Notes under the pieces: generated by a model | The model's input: the letters and a program-made list of their open reading frames with translations, nothing else | Told to the model about the DNA's origin: nothing | The model's database searches: none | Part shown: positions 1-5,567 of the stretch, in pieces | Position numbering within the stretch: the first letter of the stretch is position 1 | Layout: each line of letters starts with the position of its first letter | Position numbers and translations under genes: made by a program | Source of the DNA: CAZLYK01 sp964563495 | GTDB taxonomy: Bacteria > Acidobacteriota > Blastocatellia > RBC074 | Reading direction: 5' to 3' | Length of the DNA: 6,913 nucleotides | Assembly: GCA_964563495.1 (NCBI GenBank) | Contig: CAZLYK010000212.1 | Location: 1-6,913, forward strand

Positions 1-21
1 TTTGCTCCTTTTTGTTCTCAT
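1..21 (-). CDS. start of a further gene, cut by the left edge (7 codons)
   Basis: On the minus strand an ATG at 21-19 opens a frame reading Met-Arg-Thr-Lys-Arg-Ser-Lys up to the window edge. It is preceded by GAGGAG (33-28) with a 6-nt spacer, one of the best Shine-Dalgarno/ATG arrangements in the window. The basic N-terminus would suit a signal peptide or membrane anchor, but seven residues allow no functional call. It lies 81 nt downstream of the anti-sigma stop on the same strand, so it could be a third gene of the sigma-factor operon, perhaps a regulon member. A second AAAGGAG at 11-5 could serve a later start beyond the edge, so the exact start is uncertain. Confidence 0.5.
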
Positions 22-34
22 ATCAGTCTCCTCA

Positions 35-70
35 GCAACTACTGAGAGCGCTTGCACTCTCAGTAGTTGC
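35..70. repeat. perfect 14-bp inverted repeat (hairpin) below the anti-sigma gene
   Basis: GCAACTACTGAGAG (35-48) is the exact reverse complement of CTCTCAGTAGTTGC (57-70), leaving an 8-nt loop. It lies 32 nt beyond the anti-sigma stop on the minus strand, and its far arm ends one base before the GAGGAG of the next gene. No U-tract follows on either strand, so it is not a textbook intrinsic terminator. An intercistronic mRNA-stability hairpin or a structure that affects ribosome access to the next gene is as likely. Confidence 0.7.
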
Positions 71-72
71 AA

Positions 73-93
73 ATCTTGTTAATCCTGTCTATT
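73..93 (+). repeat. dispersed 21-bp element, copy A
   Basis: The sequence is ATCTTGT, TA, ATCCTGT, then CTATT: two similar 7-mers with a 9-nt period. It matches 17 of 21 bases of 1695-1715 and 18 of 21 bases of the reverse complement of 1649-1669. It begins 9 nt past the anti-sigma stop, and in the minus-strand transcript it lies between that stop and the hairpin at 35-70. All three copies lie just downstream of a minus-strand stop codon. Confidence 0.6.
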
Positions 94-102
94 TTTCTTC
101 CT

Positions 103-933
103 TCAGCGAACGAACCTGATTGCGCGAGCCAGTCCATCCTCACCGACCAGTAGATCGGCTTTGACCATAGTATCCTCGCGCTCGACGTTGATCGGCAGCC
201 CGAATGAGACGAGTGCGGAACGCGGGAACTCGACTCGGATGACCTGCCCGCGATCAAGCGGGACCAGTCCCCGGCTCTGACTGAGCAGCAGATAATCGGT
301 CACAATCTCATCCTCACTAGCATAAAGCGTCATCCCGTCCTTGATTACCAGTCGCGTAGATCGATCCGATGCCGGCCGCCGGTAGGCTGCACGTTGCCCT
401 AGGTCACTCTCTCTTTTAACCTCCGGCTCGCCTATCAAGGCAGTCTCGCCTTGCCTGGCTGTTACCGCCGTAACCAATGGCGATTGGGCCGGCGGCGGTA
501 GATCTGAAATCAGGTCCCGGGTCCTAGAGCCATCGAGCATGGTCCGATAAGCAGCCACTCCCACAAACACCAGCAACATCGCTGCAGCAACCAGCGCCAA
601 AACCCCACGGCCTCCGGGAAAAGCAAGAATCCTGGGCGAGACGCCGGCACCCTCGATCGCTGAGGGCGTCCTGGAGTTTTGGCGAAACGCCTCGATCAGC
701 ACAGCCTCTATCCGGTCGGACCGATCAAGTTCAGATCGATCAGCTGAGGATTGGCCGGCGTCTATCGCGGCGACGGCGCTCAACCCGGCACTCAGCGCTC
801 GCTCGTCGGCCAGCCTGGCCGCACAACGACCGCACTGCTCAGAGTGGTCGATCCCGGACCGGCGCAGCGACGACTCGATCAGCTGCTCTCGCGCCAGCTC
901 CGCAACGATCATTTCAAATTCTATGCATTTCAT
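103..933 (-). CDS. membrane anti-sigma factor with N-terminal HxxxCxxC zinc motif
   Basis: This 276-residue protein probably holds the sigma factor encoded just upstream inactive at the inner membrane. The N-terminal cytoplasmic part has His30-x3-Cys34-x2-Cys37, the signature of zinc-binding anti-sigma domains. One hydrophobic segment at about 110-129 would span the membrane. After a Pro-rich linker, a C-terminal domain (about 195-276) would lie in the periplasm, ending in a stretch with 'FPRSALVSFGLPIN' and 'GEDGLARAIRFV'; I recall similar tails in acidobacterial proteins, but its function is unknown to me. The ATG at 933 is chosen because it overlaps the sigma stop as ATGA (933-930), which suggests translational coupling, and it has AGGTG (944-940) 6 nt upstream. 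A GTG at 942 is the alternative. Zinc may be structural rather than redox-sensing. Confidence in the class is high, in the inducing signal nil. Confidence 0.85.
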   Translation of the reverse strand: MKCIEFEMIVAELAREQLIESSLRRSGIDHSEQCGRCAARLADERALSAGLSAVAAIDAGQSSADRSELDRSDRIEAVLIEAFRQNSRTPSAIEGAGVSPRILAFPGGRGVLALVAAAMLLVFVGVAAYRTMLDGSRTRDLISDLPPPAQSPLVTAVTARQGETALIGEPEVKRESDLGQRAAYRRPASDRSTRLVIKDGMTLYASEDEIVTDYLLLSQSRGLVPLDRGQVIRVEFPRSALVSFGLPINVEREDTMVKADLLVGEDGLARAIRFVR

Positions 934-1562
934 ATAAAACACCTGGCCAAATCAGTCCGGTCCGAATCACGCTCAGCCTGCTTGAGCGTGCGCAGCTTTT
1001 CCAACAACAACGCGCGCGCCCGGTGAAGTCTCGACCGGACCGTGCCGACAGCGCAACCAATCGCTTCAGCCGCATCAGCATAACTCATCTCCTGCAGATC
1101 ACACAGAACCACTACCTCACGATAATGCGCGGGCAGGGCCAGGACGGCCTGTCTCAGATTTTCTATCTCTTCGCGCCTGGTCAGATCACCGAGCGGGTCC
1201 GAAATTGTGACCAGACCGTGAAGGCCATTCCCGTCCCCAGACAGTGATTTCCTCTCATCCTCATCCTGATCGAGCGGCAAGAGCGAGCGGTCTTTCTCGA
1301 TTCGGCGCAGGACCTGATTTCGCGCAATCCCGTAAAGGTAGGCCGTAAATGACCCTCGCGTCGAATCGTAACGCGAATTGTCGTGGATCAGGCTGAGAAA
1401 GACATCCTGCGTCACATCTTCGGCGAGGGTCTGAGAACCGCTCATCCGCAGCGCAAACCGATAGATGCCGCCCTGACGCCGGCGATAGAGCGCGACCAAA
1501 GCGCTCTCATCGCCGGCGCGCATCATCCCCAGCAACTGGTCATCGGTGAGCGTTGTTTGCAT
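930..1562 (-). CDS. ECF-type RNA polymerase sigma factor
   Basis: A 210-residue sigma-70 family protein of the extracytoplasmic-function type, which redirects RNA polymerase to a small regulon when its anti-sigma partner releases it. Region 2 spans about 19-91 ('AEDVTQDVFLSL' at 47-58, 'YLYGIARNQVLRR' at 75-87). Region 4 spans about 134-191 ('LPAHYREVVVL' at 143-153, then the helix-turn-helix 'MSYADAAEAIG...VGTVRSRLHRAR' at 159-183). Sigma regions 1 and 3 are absent, as expected, and an acidic linker at 98-103 joins the domains. The ATG at 1562 is preferred over a TTG at 1589: it has GAGG close upstream and starts where family members usually start, although the spacing is short. The gene overlaps the anti-sigma gene by 4 nt. 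A GGAACTT motif upstream suggests autoregulation. The subgroup cannot be assigned from sequence alone. Confidence 0.93.
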   Translation of the reverse strand: MQTTLTDDQLLGMMRAGDESALVALYRRRQGGIYRFALRMSGSQTLAEDVTQDVFLSLIHDNSRYDSTRGSFTAYLYGIARNQVLRRIEKDRSLLPLDQDEDERKSLSGDGNGLHGLVTISDPLGDLTRREEIENLRQAVLALPAHYREVVVLCDLQEMSYADAAEAIGCAVGTVRSRLHRARALLLEKLRTLKQAERDSDRTDLARCFI

Positions 1563-1611
1563 CCCCCTCGCTTCCCAAAGAATCTTCAATATTTACTCGG
1601 CCGTCAACGAT

Positions 1612-1642
1612 TCTGATTCAGTTTGACCCACCGGAAAGTTCC
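1612..1642 (-). promoter_or_regulatory. candidate ECF-type promoter of the sigma/anti-sigma operon
   Basis: On the minus strand GGAACTT (1642-1636) matches the -35 element common to ECF/RpoE-type promoters. ATCAGA (1617-1612) lies 18 nt further as a weak -10 candidate. The implied transcript would start near 1605, about 40-45 nt before the ATG at 1562. Autoregulation through such a promoter is typical of ECF operons. The -35 match is good and the -10 match is poor. Confidence 0.35.
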
Positions 1643-1647
1643 AATAT

Positions 1648-1716
1648 TAATAGACCGGATCGACAAGATCGGGTCTTGTGACATCCCGAAAAAAATCCTG
1701 TCGATCCGGTCTATTA
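1648..1716. repeat. large inverted repeat made of two facing copies of the 21-bp element
   Basis: The arms at 1648-1665 and 1699-1716 are perfectly complementary over 18 bp. After one mismatch (1666/1698) three more pairs form. The two arms are copies B (1695-1715, plus) and C (1649-1669, minus) of the element also found at 73-93. The 33-nt interior carries TCGGG/CCCGA (1669-1673/1685-1689). A second fold, ACAAGA/TCTTGT (1663-1668/1674-1679), competes with the outer stem. The right arm touches the cyclotransferase stop codon at 1719-1717. In the minus-strand transcript this could end or protect the cyclotransferase mRNA, but no U-tract follows the outer stem. Confidence 0.8.
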
Positions 1717-2559
1717 TTATTTCTGACGTTCGACCGGCGTTCGGCGGGGTTTGATCTTGATTTCGAATAATTTGGGCCAGAGTTTTCCGGTCACGAAGAG
1801 CCGGTCGTTGTTCTGATCATAGGCGATGCCGTTGAGTACATCGACGTGTCTCGTGCGATCTTCCGGGGGGAGCAGGCCGCTCAGATCGATCCATGAATCG
1901 ACTCTCCCGCTTCGGGGATCGATCCTGGCGATCTTATCCGATTGCCAGACGTTGGCGTAGATCTCGCCCCTGATGTATTCGAGCTCGTTGAGAAGCTCGA
2001 TGCGGCGCGACCCGTCAAAAACGCTGACTATCCGCTGGGTCTGAAAATTTTCGGGATCGAGAAAGCGTATCTGGTTTGAGCCATCGCTCATGATCAGCGA
2101 GCGCCCATCGTGGGTCAGCCCCCAGCCTTCACCCGAATAGTCGAAGGTCCCGAGGAGCTGGAATGAATCAGGGTCGTAGATAAATCCGCGCTGCGATTGC
2201 CAGGTCAGTTGAAAGGCCCGGCCCTTGAGGATTGTCAGCCCTTCGCCAAAGTATTGCGCCGGAACATCGTATTTACCGATTACCTGGCCGGTCTGTAGAT
2301 CGACTTTGCGAATCGAGGATTGACCATTCAGACCCGTGCTTTCGTAGAGAGCCCCCTGATAAAAAATCAGCCCCTGAGTAAAGGCGGTGGGATCGTGCGG
2401 ATAGGCGTTGCTTATCTGGTAAGTGTAGGTCTGAGCCCTGAATGGCGCGGTCATTTGCTCCTCTCCGGCAGTCTGAGTATGACCTGTCGCTTCCCCGGTC
2501 TTGCACCCGGAAAGTAGAATCAGAATGACGAGCAAGAAAAACGGCTTTATTTCCGCCAT
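1717..2559 (-). CDS. glutaminyl-peptide cyclotransferase, plant/bacterial type, lipoprotein
   Basis: A 280-residue member of the beta-propeller glutamine cyclotransferase family (papaya-type, Pfam PF05096), which converts N-terminal glutamine of peptides to pyroglutamate with release of ammonia. A basic, strongly hydrophobic N-terminus ends in the lipobox Leu16-Ser-Gly-Cys19, so the mature protein should be a lipid-anchored envelope protein. Family motifs follow in order: 'FTQGL' 60-64, 'YESTGLNG' 72-79 (Glu73 is probably the equivalent of the catalytic Glu of plant enzymes), 'FGEGLT' 104-109, 'EGWGLTHDG' 144-152, 'NELEY' 191-195, 'ANVWQSDKIARIDP' from 202, and a last blade with 'LNGIAYD' and 'VTGKLWP'. 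The length is normal for a bacterial member. ATG 2559 has AAGGGAAG just upstream. The gene stands alone: it is divergent from the HIT gene and separated from the sigma operon by a large inverted repeat. Its natural substrates are unknown. Confidence 0.92.
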   Translation of the reverse strand: MAEIKPFFLLVILILLSGCKTGEATGHTQTAGEEQMTAPFRAQTYTYQISNAYPHDPTAFTQGLIFYQGALYESTGLNGQSSIRKVDLQTGQVIGKYDVPAQYFGEGLTILKGRAFQLTWQSQRGFIYDPDSFQLLGTFDYSGEGWGLTHDGRSLIMSDGSNQIRFLDPENFQTQRIVSVFDGSRRIELLNELEYIRGEIYANVWQSDKIARIDPRSGRVDSWIDLSGLLPPEDRTRHVDVLNGIAYDQNNDRLFVTGKLWPKLFEIKIKPRRTPVERQK

Positions 2560-2603
2560 GTGCTTCCCTTTTCAATACGACTCGCCCCCGCTCACATCAA
2601 AAC

Positions 2604-2631
2604 TTGCGATGAGTCCGAAATGTGTTAGTAT
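2604..2631 (+). promoter_or_regulatory. weak candidate sigma-70 promoter for the HIT gene
   Basis: TTGCGA (2604-2609) and TAGTAT (2626-2631) are separated by 16 nt, each matching the consensus at four of six positions. Transcription would begin near 2638, about 55 nt before the ATG. This is the best candidate in the 134-bp divergent gap, but it is not strong. Confidence 0.28.
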
Positions 2632-2693
2632 CTTCGGTGTCTCGACCAGTAGATTTCAAAGCGTATATTTTGGAATCATTCATAGGAGAATCA

Positions 2694-3044
2694 ATGCCAG
2701 AAGAGATTTGCATATTTTGCCGGATCCTGGCAGGGGAAATCCCCTCGACCAAGGTCTTTGAAGACAGCCAAGCTTATGCCTTTCGCGATGTCAATCCACA
2801 AGCGCCAACTCACATCCTGATCGTGCCCAAAGAGCATATCGACTCGCTCAACGACATCGGTCAGGTAGATGAAGCCATGCTCGGCCATCTCATGCGCCTG
2901 GCGCCGAAGATCGCCAATCAGGAAGGGATCGCCGAGGGCGGATACCGGGCGGTGATCAACACCGGGGAGAACGGCGGCCAATCGGTGGCCCATCTCCACG
3001 TCCATCTGCTCGGCGGCCGAACGCTGACCTGGCCTCCGGGTTAA
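2694..3044 (+). CDS. HIT/HINT family protein (purine nucleoside phosphoramidase-like)
   Basis: A complete 116-residue histidine-triad protein of the HINT branch, cytosolic enzymes that hydrolyse AMP-lysine and other adenosine phosphoramidates. The triad His100-Leu-His102-Val-His104-Leu-Leu is intact, and by analogy with HINT proteins the central His102 is the nucleophile. Cys6-x2-Cys9 near the N-terminus matches the zinc-binding Cys pair found in many bacterial members. Other conserved pieces are 'AFRDVNPQAPTHILIVPK' (29-46), 'NTGENGGQSVAHLH' (89-102) and the C-terminal 'GGRTLTWPPG'. The ATG at 2694 has AGGAG (2684-2688) 5 nt upstream. An in-frame GTG at 2622 would add 24 residues unlike the family. 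The gene is transcribed alone and ends 29 nt from the convergent DUF4112 gene. Family assignment is very secure; the physiological substrate is not. Confidence 0.96.
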   Translation: MPEEICIFCRILAGEIPSTKVFEDSQAYAFRDVNPQAPTHILIVPKEHIDSLNDIGQVDEAMLGHLMRLAPKIANQEGIAEGGYRAVINTGENGGQSVAHLHVHLLGGRTLTWPPG

Positions 3045-3073
3045 TTCCCGCCGCCCGAACGGCTCATCCATTT

Positions 3074-3592
3074 TCACCACAGTTTGCCCGCAGCTTTCAG
3101 AGAATAGAAGACCAACGCGATTCCTCCGACGATCACCAGGACCAGCAGTCCAATCACCAATCCAACGAAGAGATAATCGAGCAGCGTCGGTCTTCTTTTC
3201 TCACGGGCATATCTCTGCAGCAGAGTCATATTCCAACGGTTCGATTTGACGAAGAAATCCGCCACATCTCCAAAAAAAGGGACGATCCCGAGCAGATAGT
3301 CGAATCCGACATTGAGCGCCATCCGCAGGATGACGACCTTCGGCACGCGGTAGCGAATGGCGCTCCCGATAAGGTAGAGAGAGAAGAGCGCCGTAGCCGT
3401 ATCGCCCAGCCACGGGATGGCGCCCAGAATCGGATCCAATCCGATACGTAGATTGAGGATCGGGATGCGGATGATGTCATCGAGCCAGCGCACTATCTCC
3501 TCCAGGCGCTCAAGCTCTCCGCCGGTTACCCGGCTCTCCCTATCCGCCAACCTTTCAGCCCGCTTCTCCAGTCTCGAGTCGAAATCGCCCAT
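3074..3592 (-). CDS. DUF4112 domain membrane protein
   Basis: A 172-residue protein of the uncharacterised DUF4112 family. The core (about 27-130) contains two related halves: 'GLDPILGAIPWLGD' (51-64) and 'GFDYLLGIVPFFGD' (96-109), 45 residues apart, each with LG-x2-P-x2-GD. The first is introduced by the family-typical 'WLDDIIRIPILNLRIG' (36-51). The N-terminal 35 residues are charged and probably helical. A strong membrane segment sits at about 140-163. The role is unknown. The ATG at 3592 is chosen because AGGAG (3602-3598) lies 5 nt upstream; ATG 3595 would leave only 2 nt. A TTG at 3625 would overlap the M1 stop as TTGA but lacks a ribosome site. The 29-nt gap to the M1-like gene and shared strand imply one transcript. 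Confidence 0.88.
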   Translation of the reverse strand: MGDFDSRLEKRAERLADRESRVTGGELERLEEIVRWLDDIIRIPILNLRIGLDPILGAIPWLGDTATALFSLYLIGSAIRYRVPKVVILRMALNVGFDYLLGIVPFFGDVADFFVKSNRWNMTLLQRYAREKRRPTLLDYLFVGLVIGLLVLVIVGGIALVFYSLKAAGKLW

Positions 3593-3621
3593 CATTGCTC
3601 CTCGTTTGATCAGGAGTTGAA

Positions 3622-5355
3622 TCAAAAAGGTCTTGCGGCCGTTTTGCCGATCTTGATAAAGACCCTTCCCAAAGCGCGCATCTTCGAAACCGGGGGCGGC
3701 AGCAAGGACAGATCTGGCGTGCCTATGTCCTCGTCGCCGTGCTTCTCTTTGAGCCAGCGCTGGAAGAGGGACCGCACCGGTCGTGGATCGTCGGCGGCGT
3801 TTGAGAAGGCGCCCCGAAGGCCCTCAGCCGGCGCGATCCGAAATTGGTTGGCGCTATAATAGCTGCGAATGGCGCCAAAGAAACGCTCATCTCCCAATTC
3901 CTTTCGCAGGGCGACGAGCATTAATGCGGGTTTGGACTGAACCATGGCAGTGTATTGGAGGGCGCTCTTGAATTCTTTCAAAGGCTTATCGGCCTCCTGA
4001 TCGATCCCGCCCAGCATACGATACGCCAGATAGCCACCGCGCAATTGCTGCTCGATAATCTTCTGACCCAAGAGTTCCCCATAAGCGACTTCGTGGTAAT
4101 AGGCCGCGGCAAACGTCGAGAGCGATTCATCCAGATAGGGCGTCCGCTCCGGATCGCTGCCCACAACTCCACCCCACCATTGATGCGCTATCCCATGAGC
4201 CAGATTGAATTCGAATGAGGACTTGATCACGTCGGCTTGCTCCCGCAGCACTCCCGGCAAACGCGCCGCCTGCGGCGCATCGAAGTCTATGTAATAAGCC
4301 TGCGCGAGCGCCATTAACGCCGGGAACTCGACCCCGGCGTAACCGGCGGTCAGAGGCAACTCGACGACCTGTAATGTAGGATAGGGATAATTTCCGAAGA
4401 GCTGAGAATAGATACGGAGGGAGGCTGCGGCAATTCCCAGGGCTCGCTTGCCCAGCCGCTCTTCGCCTTCACGAAAGTAAGAGACAACACGGACCGGCCC
4501 GACTTGTTGCTCCAGTCGTTTGACTCGCTCGGCGAGCACAATCGCAAACCCACGCAGATTCTCGCCGCGAAAGAGACTGACCGAACGCGACGCCGATTTG
4601 TCCCTTGAATCGGAAACCGATGTTGAATGGACTTCGCGACCGGAAGTTATGATAGTAGCAGAAGCCCTGGTTCTGACCGTCACCTCGTAATCCGCCGCTT
4701 CACAGAAAACCATCCCGCCGACGCCCGCCACCAATGATTGTTCAGGCACTTGTAACGGCCTGACTGCCAGCATCGGGTGAAAATACCCGAGCAACATCGC
4801 CTCTTCAGCCGCGAAGAAGATGTCTCGGGCATCTCGCAGCTGTCGCTCATCGCTCAGGGCATCGTTGACTTCATCCAGGAAATGGGCGAGCAGGCTCGTC
4901 TCCTCACGCTGCACCCGCGGCACGCGAGCCATGAATTCGAGTGTCAGATCCAAACTCTGTCCGGCTTGAAGCTTATTGGCCAGATCGACCCTCAAAACGG
5001 TATAACGGGAACGAGAACTGAATTTCAACTCACGTCCGCCTGCACTGACGTGTTGAACGATCAACCAAGGCTCCTCATCCTCCGATAAGCCCACATTCGG
5101 GTATAAATTGAAGCTGACATTGTCAATATCTTCCCTGCCCGGATTTGTGAAGCGGACAACTTCACGACCGGTCAAAGAAGCGTTCTTATAATCAAGGTCA
5201 ATCTCGATCTGGTACAAAGGTCGATTGAGCCGCAACTCACTTGGCGGCTTATCCTGGGCGGACGCGATCCCGGCAAGCAGACATATACCGAACAAACCCA
5301 CATACCCCTCGCGCCTGAGTCGGAACTTGATTAGTGGTCTTTGATTTACCCTCAC
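3622..5355 (-). CDS. secreted M1-family metallopeptidase homologue, probably catalytically inactive
   Basis: A 577-residue protein of the M1 (gluzincin aminopeptidase) superfamily. A Sec signal peptide is visible: basic N-terminus, hydrophobic 18-31, likely cleavage after Ala31-Ser-Ala33. An M1-type N-terminal beta domain follows ('YKNASLTGREVVRFTNPG'), then the catalytic domain. 'GVEFP' (341-345) stands where GAMEN occurs in classical members. The zinc ligands His387, His391 and Glu410 keep the exact HxxxH-x18-E spacing, with 'HQWWGGVVGSDP' following. However, the catalytic Glu of HExxH is Gly388 (codon GGG, 4192-4194), and the Tyr expected two residues before the Lys of Y-x-K-G is Gln473 (codon CAG, 3937-3939). 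It may bind zinc and peptides without cleaving them. The start is GTG 5355 with only AGAGG abutting it, so initiation may be weak. The frame is open throughout, so this is not a decayed gene. DUF4112 follows directly. Confidence 0.85.
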   Translation of the reverse strand: MRVNQRPLIKFRLRREGYVGLFGICLLAGIASAQDKPPSELRLNRPLYQIEIDLDYKNASLTGREVVRFTNPGREDIDNVSFNLYPNVGLSEDEEPWLIVQHVSAGGRELKFSSRSRYTVLRVDLANKLQAGQSLDLTLEFMARVPRVQREETSLLAHFLDEVNDALSDERQLRDARDIFFAAEEAMLLGYFHPMLAVRPLQVPEQSLVAGVGGMVFCEAADYEVTVRTRASATIITSGREVHSTSVSDSRDKSASRSVSLFRGENLRGFAIVLAERVKRLEQQVGPVRVVSYFREGEERLGKRALGIAAASLRIYSQLFGNYPYPTLQVVELPLTAGYAGVEFPALMALAQAYYIDFDAPQAARLPGVLREQADVIKSSFEFNLAHGIAHQWWGGVVGSDPERTPYLDESLSTFAAAYYHEVAYGELLGQKIIEQQLRGGYLAYRMLGGIDQEADKPLKEFKSALQYTAMVQSKPALMLVALRKELGDERFFGAIRSYYSANQFRIAPAEGLRGAFSNAADDPRPVRSLFQRWLKEKHGDEDIGTPDLSLLPPPVSKMRALGRVFIKIGKTAARPF

Positions 5356-5442
5356 CCTCTCATTCTACTTCACGACTAGCCAAACCGTTAATCCTACTCA
5401 ATAGTCCCGGGCTCCCTGACTCAAATTTTATCAACCGGGTCA

Positions 5443-5480
5443 GGGGAGAAGGGGATTGAGTCATCAATCCCCTTCTCCCC
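5443..5480. repeat. perfect 17-bp inverted repeat in the divergent M1/TonB-receptor gap
   Basis: GGGGAGAAGGGGATTGA (5443-5459) and its exact reverse complement (5464-5480) enclose a 4-nt loop GTCA. No T-run follows on either strand, and it lies upstream of both divergent genes, 87 nt from the M1 start and 161 nt from the receptor start. Two smaller repeats compete with it: CCCTGAC/GTCAGGG (5414-5420/5439-5445) and TGACTCAA/TTGAGTCA (5417-5424/5456-5463). A protein-binding palindrome, an insulator-like terminator or a regulatory RNA fold are all possible. Confidence 0.8.
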
Positions 5481-5531
5481 GCCTCTTCGCCACCAAAAAC
5501 TGAAGCACCTCCTATATTAATTAATTTTTGA

Positions 5532-5561
5532 TTGACTTATTTTCTTCAAATAAACAATAAT
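5532..5561 (+). promoter_or_regulatory. candidate sigma-70 promoter of the TonB receptor
   Basis: TTGACT (5532-5537, five of six consensus bases) and AATAAT (5556-5561, five of six) are separated by 18 nt within an AT-rich stretch. Transcription would start near 5568, giving a leader of about 74 nt. It is the best promoter-like sequence in the window. Confidence 0.45.
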
Positions 5562-5567
5562 TCATAT

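Noticed and set aside
930..942. GTG 942 as the anti-sigma start
   Set aside because: ATG 933 overlaps the sigma stop as ATGA and has AGGTG at a normal distance; the GTG start would lie within that ribosome site.
751..1247. Plus-strand open frames opposite the sigma and anti-sigma genes
   Set aside because: They lie antisense to two well-supported genes, resemble no protein family and have no good ribosome site; they follow from the GC-rich codon bias of the real genes.
2572..2600. Minus-strand TTGATG-17-TATTGA as promoter of the cyclotransferase
   Set aside because: The -10 match is poor and the start site would fall inside the ribosome binding region next to ATG 2559.
2622..2693. GTG 2622 as the HIT protein start
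   Set aside because: The extra 24 residues are not HIT-like, overlap the candidate promoter, and a clear AGGAG serves ATG 2694.
3011..3056. CGGCGG/CCGCCG and CGGG/CCCG pairing at the HIT/DUF4112 convergent junction as a terminator
   Set aside because: The stems are short, interrupted and lack a U-tract; the first arm lies within HIT coding sequence.
3593..3625. TTG 3625 overlapping the M1 stop as TTGA, as the DUF4112 start
   Set aside because: There is no ribosome site for it, while AGGAG at 3602-3598 is correctly spaced for ATG 3592.
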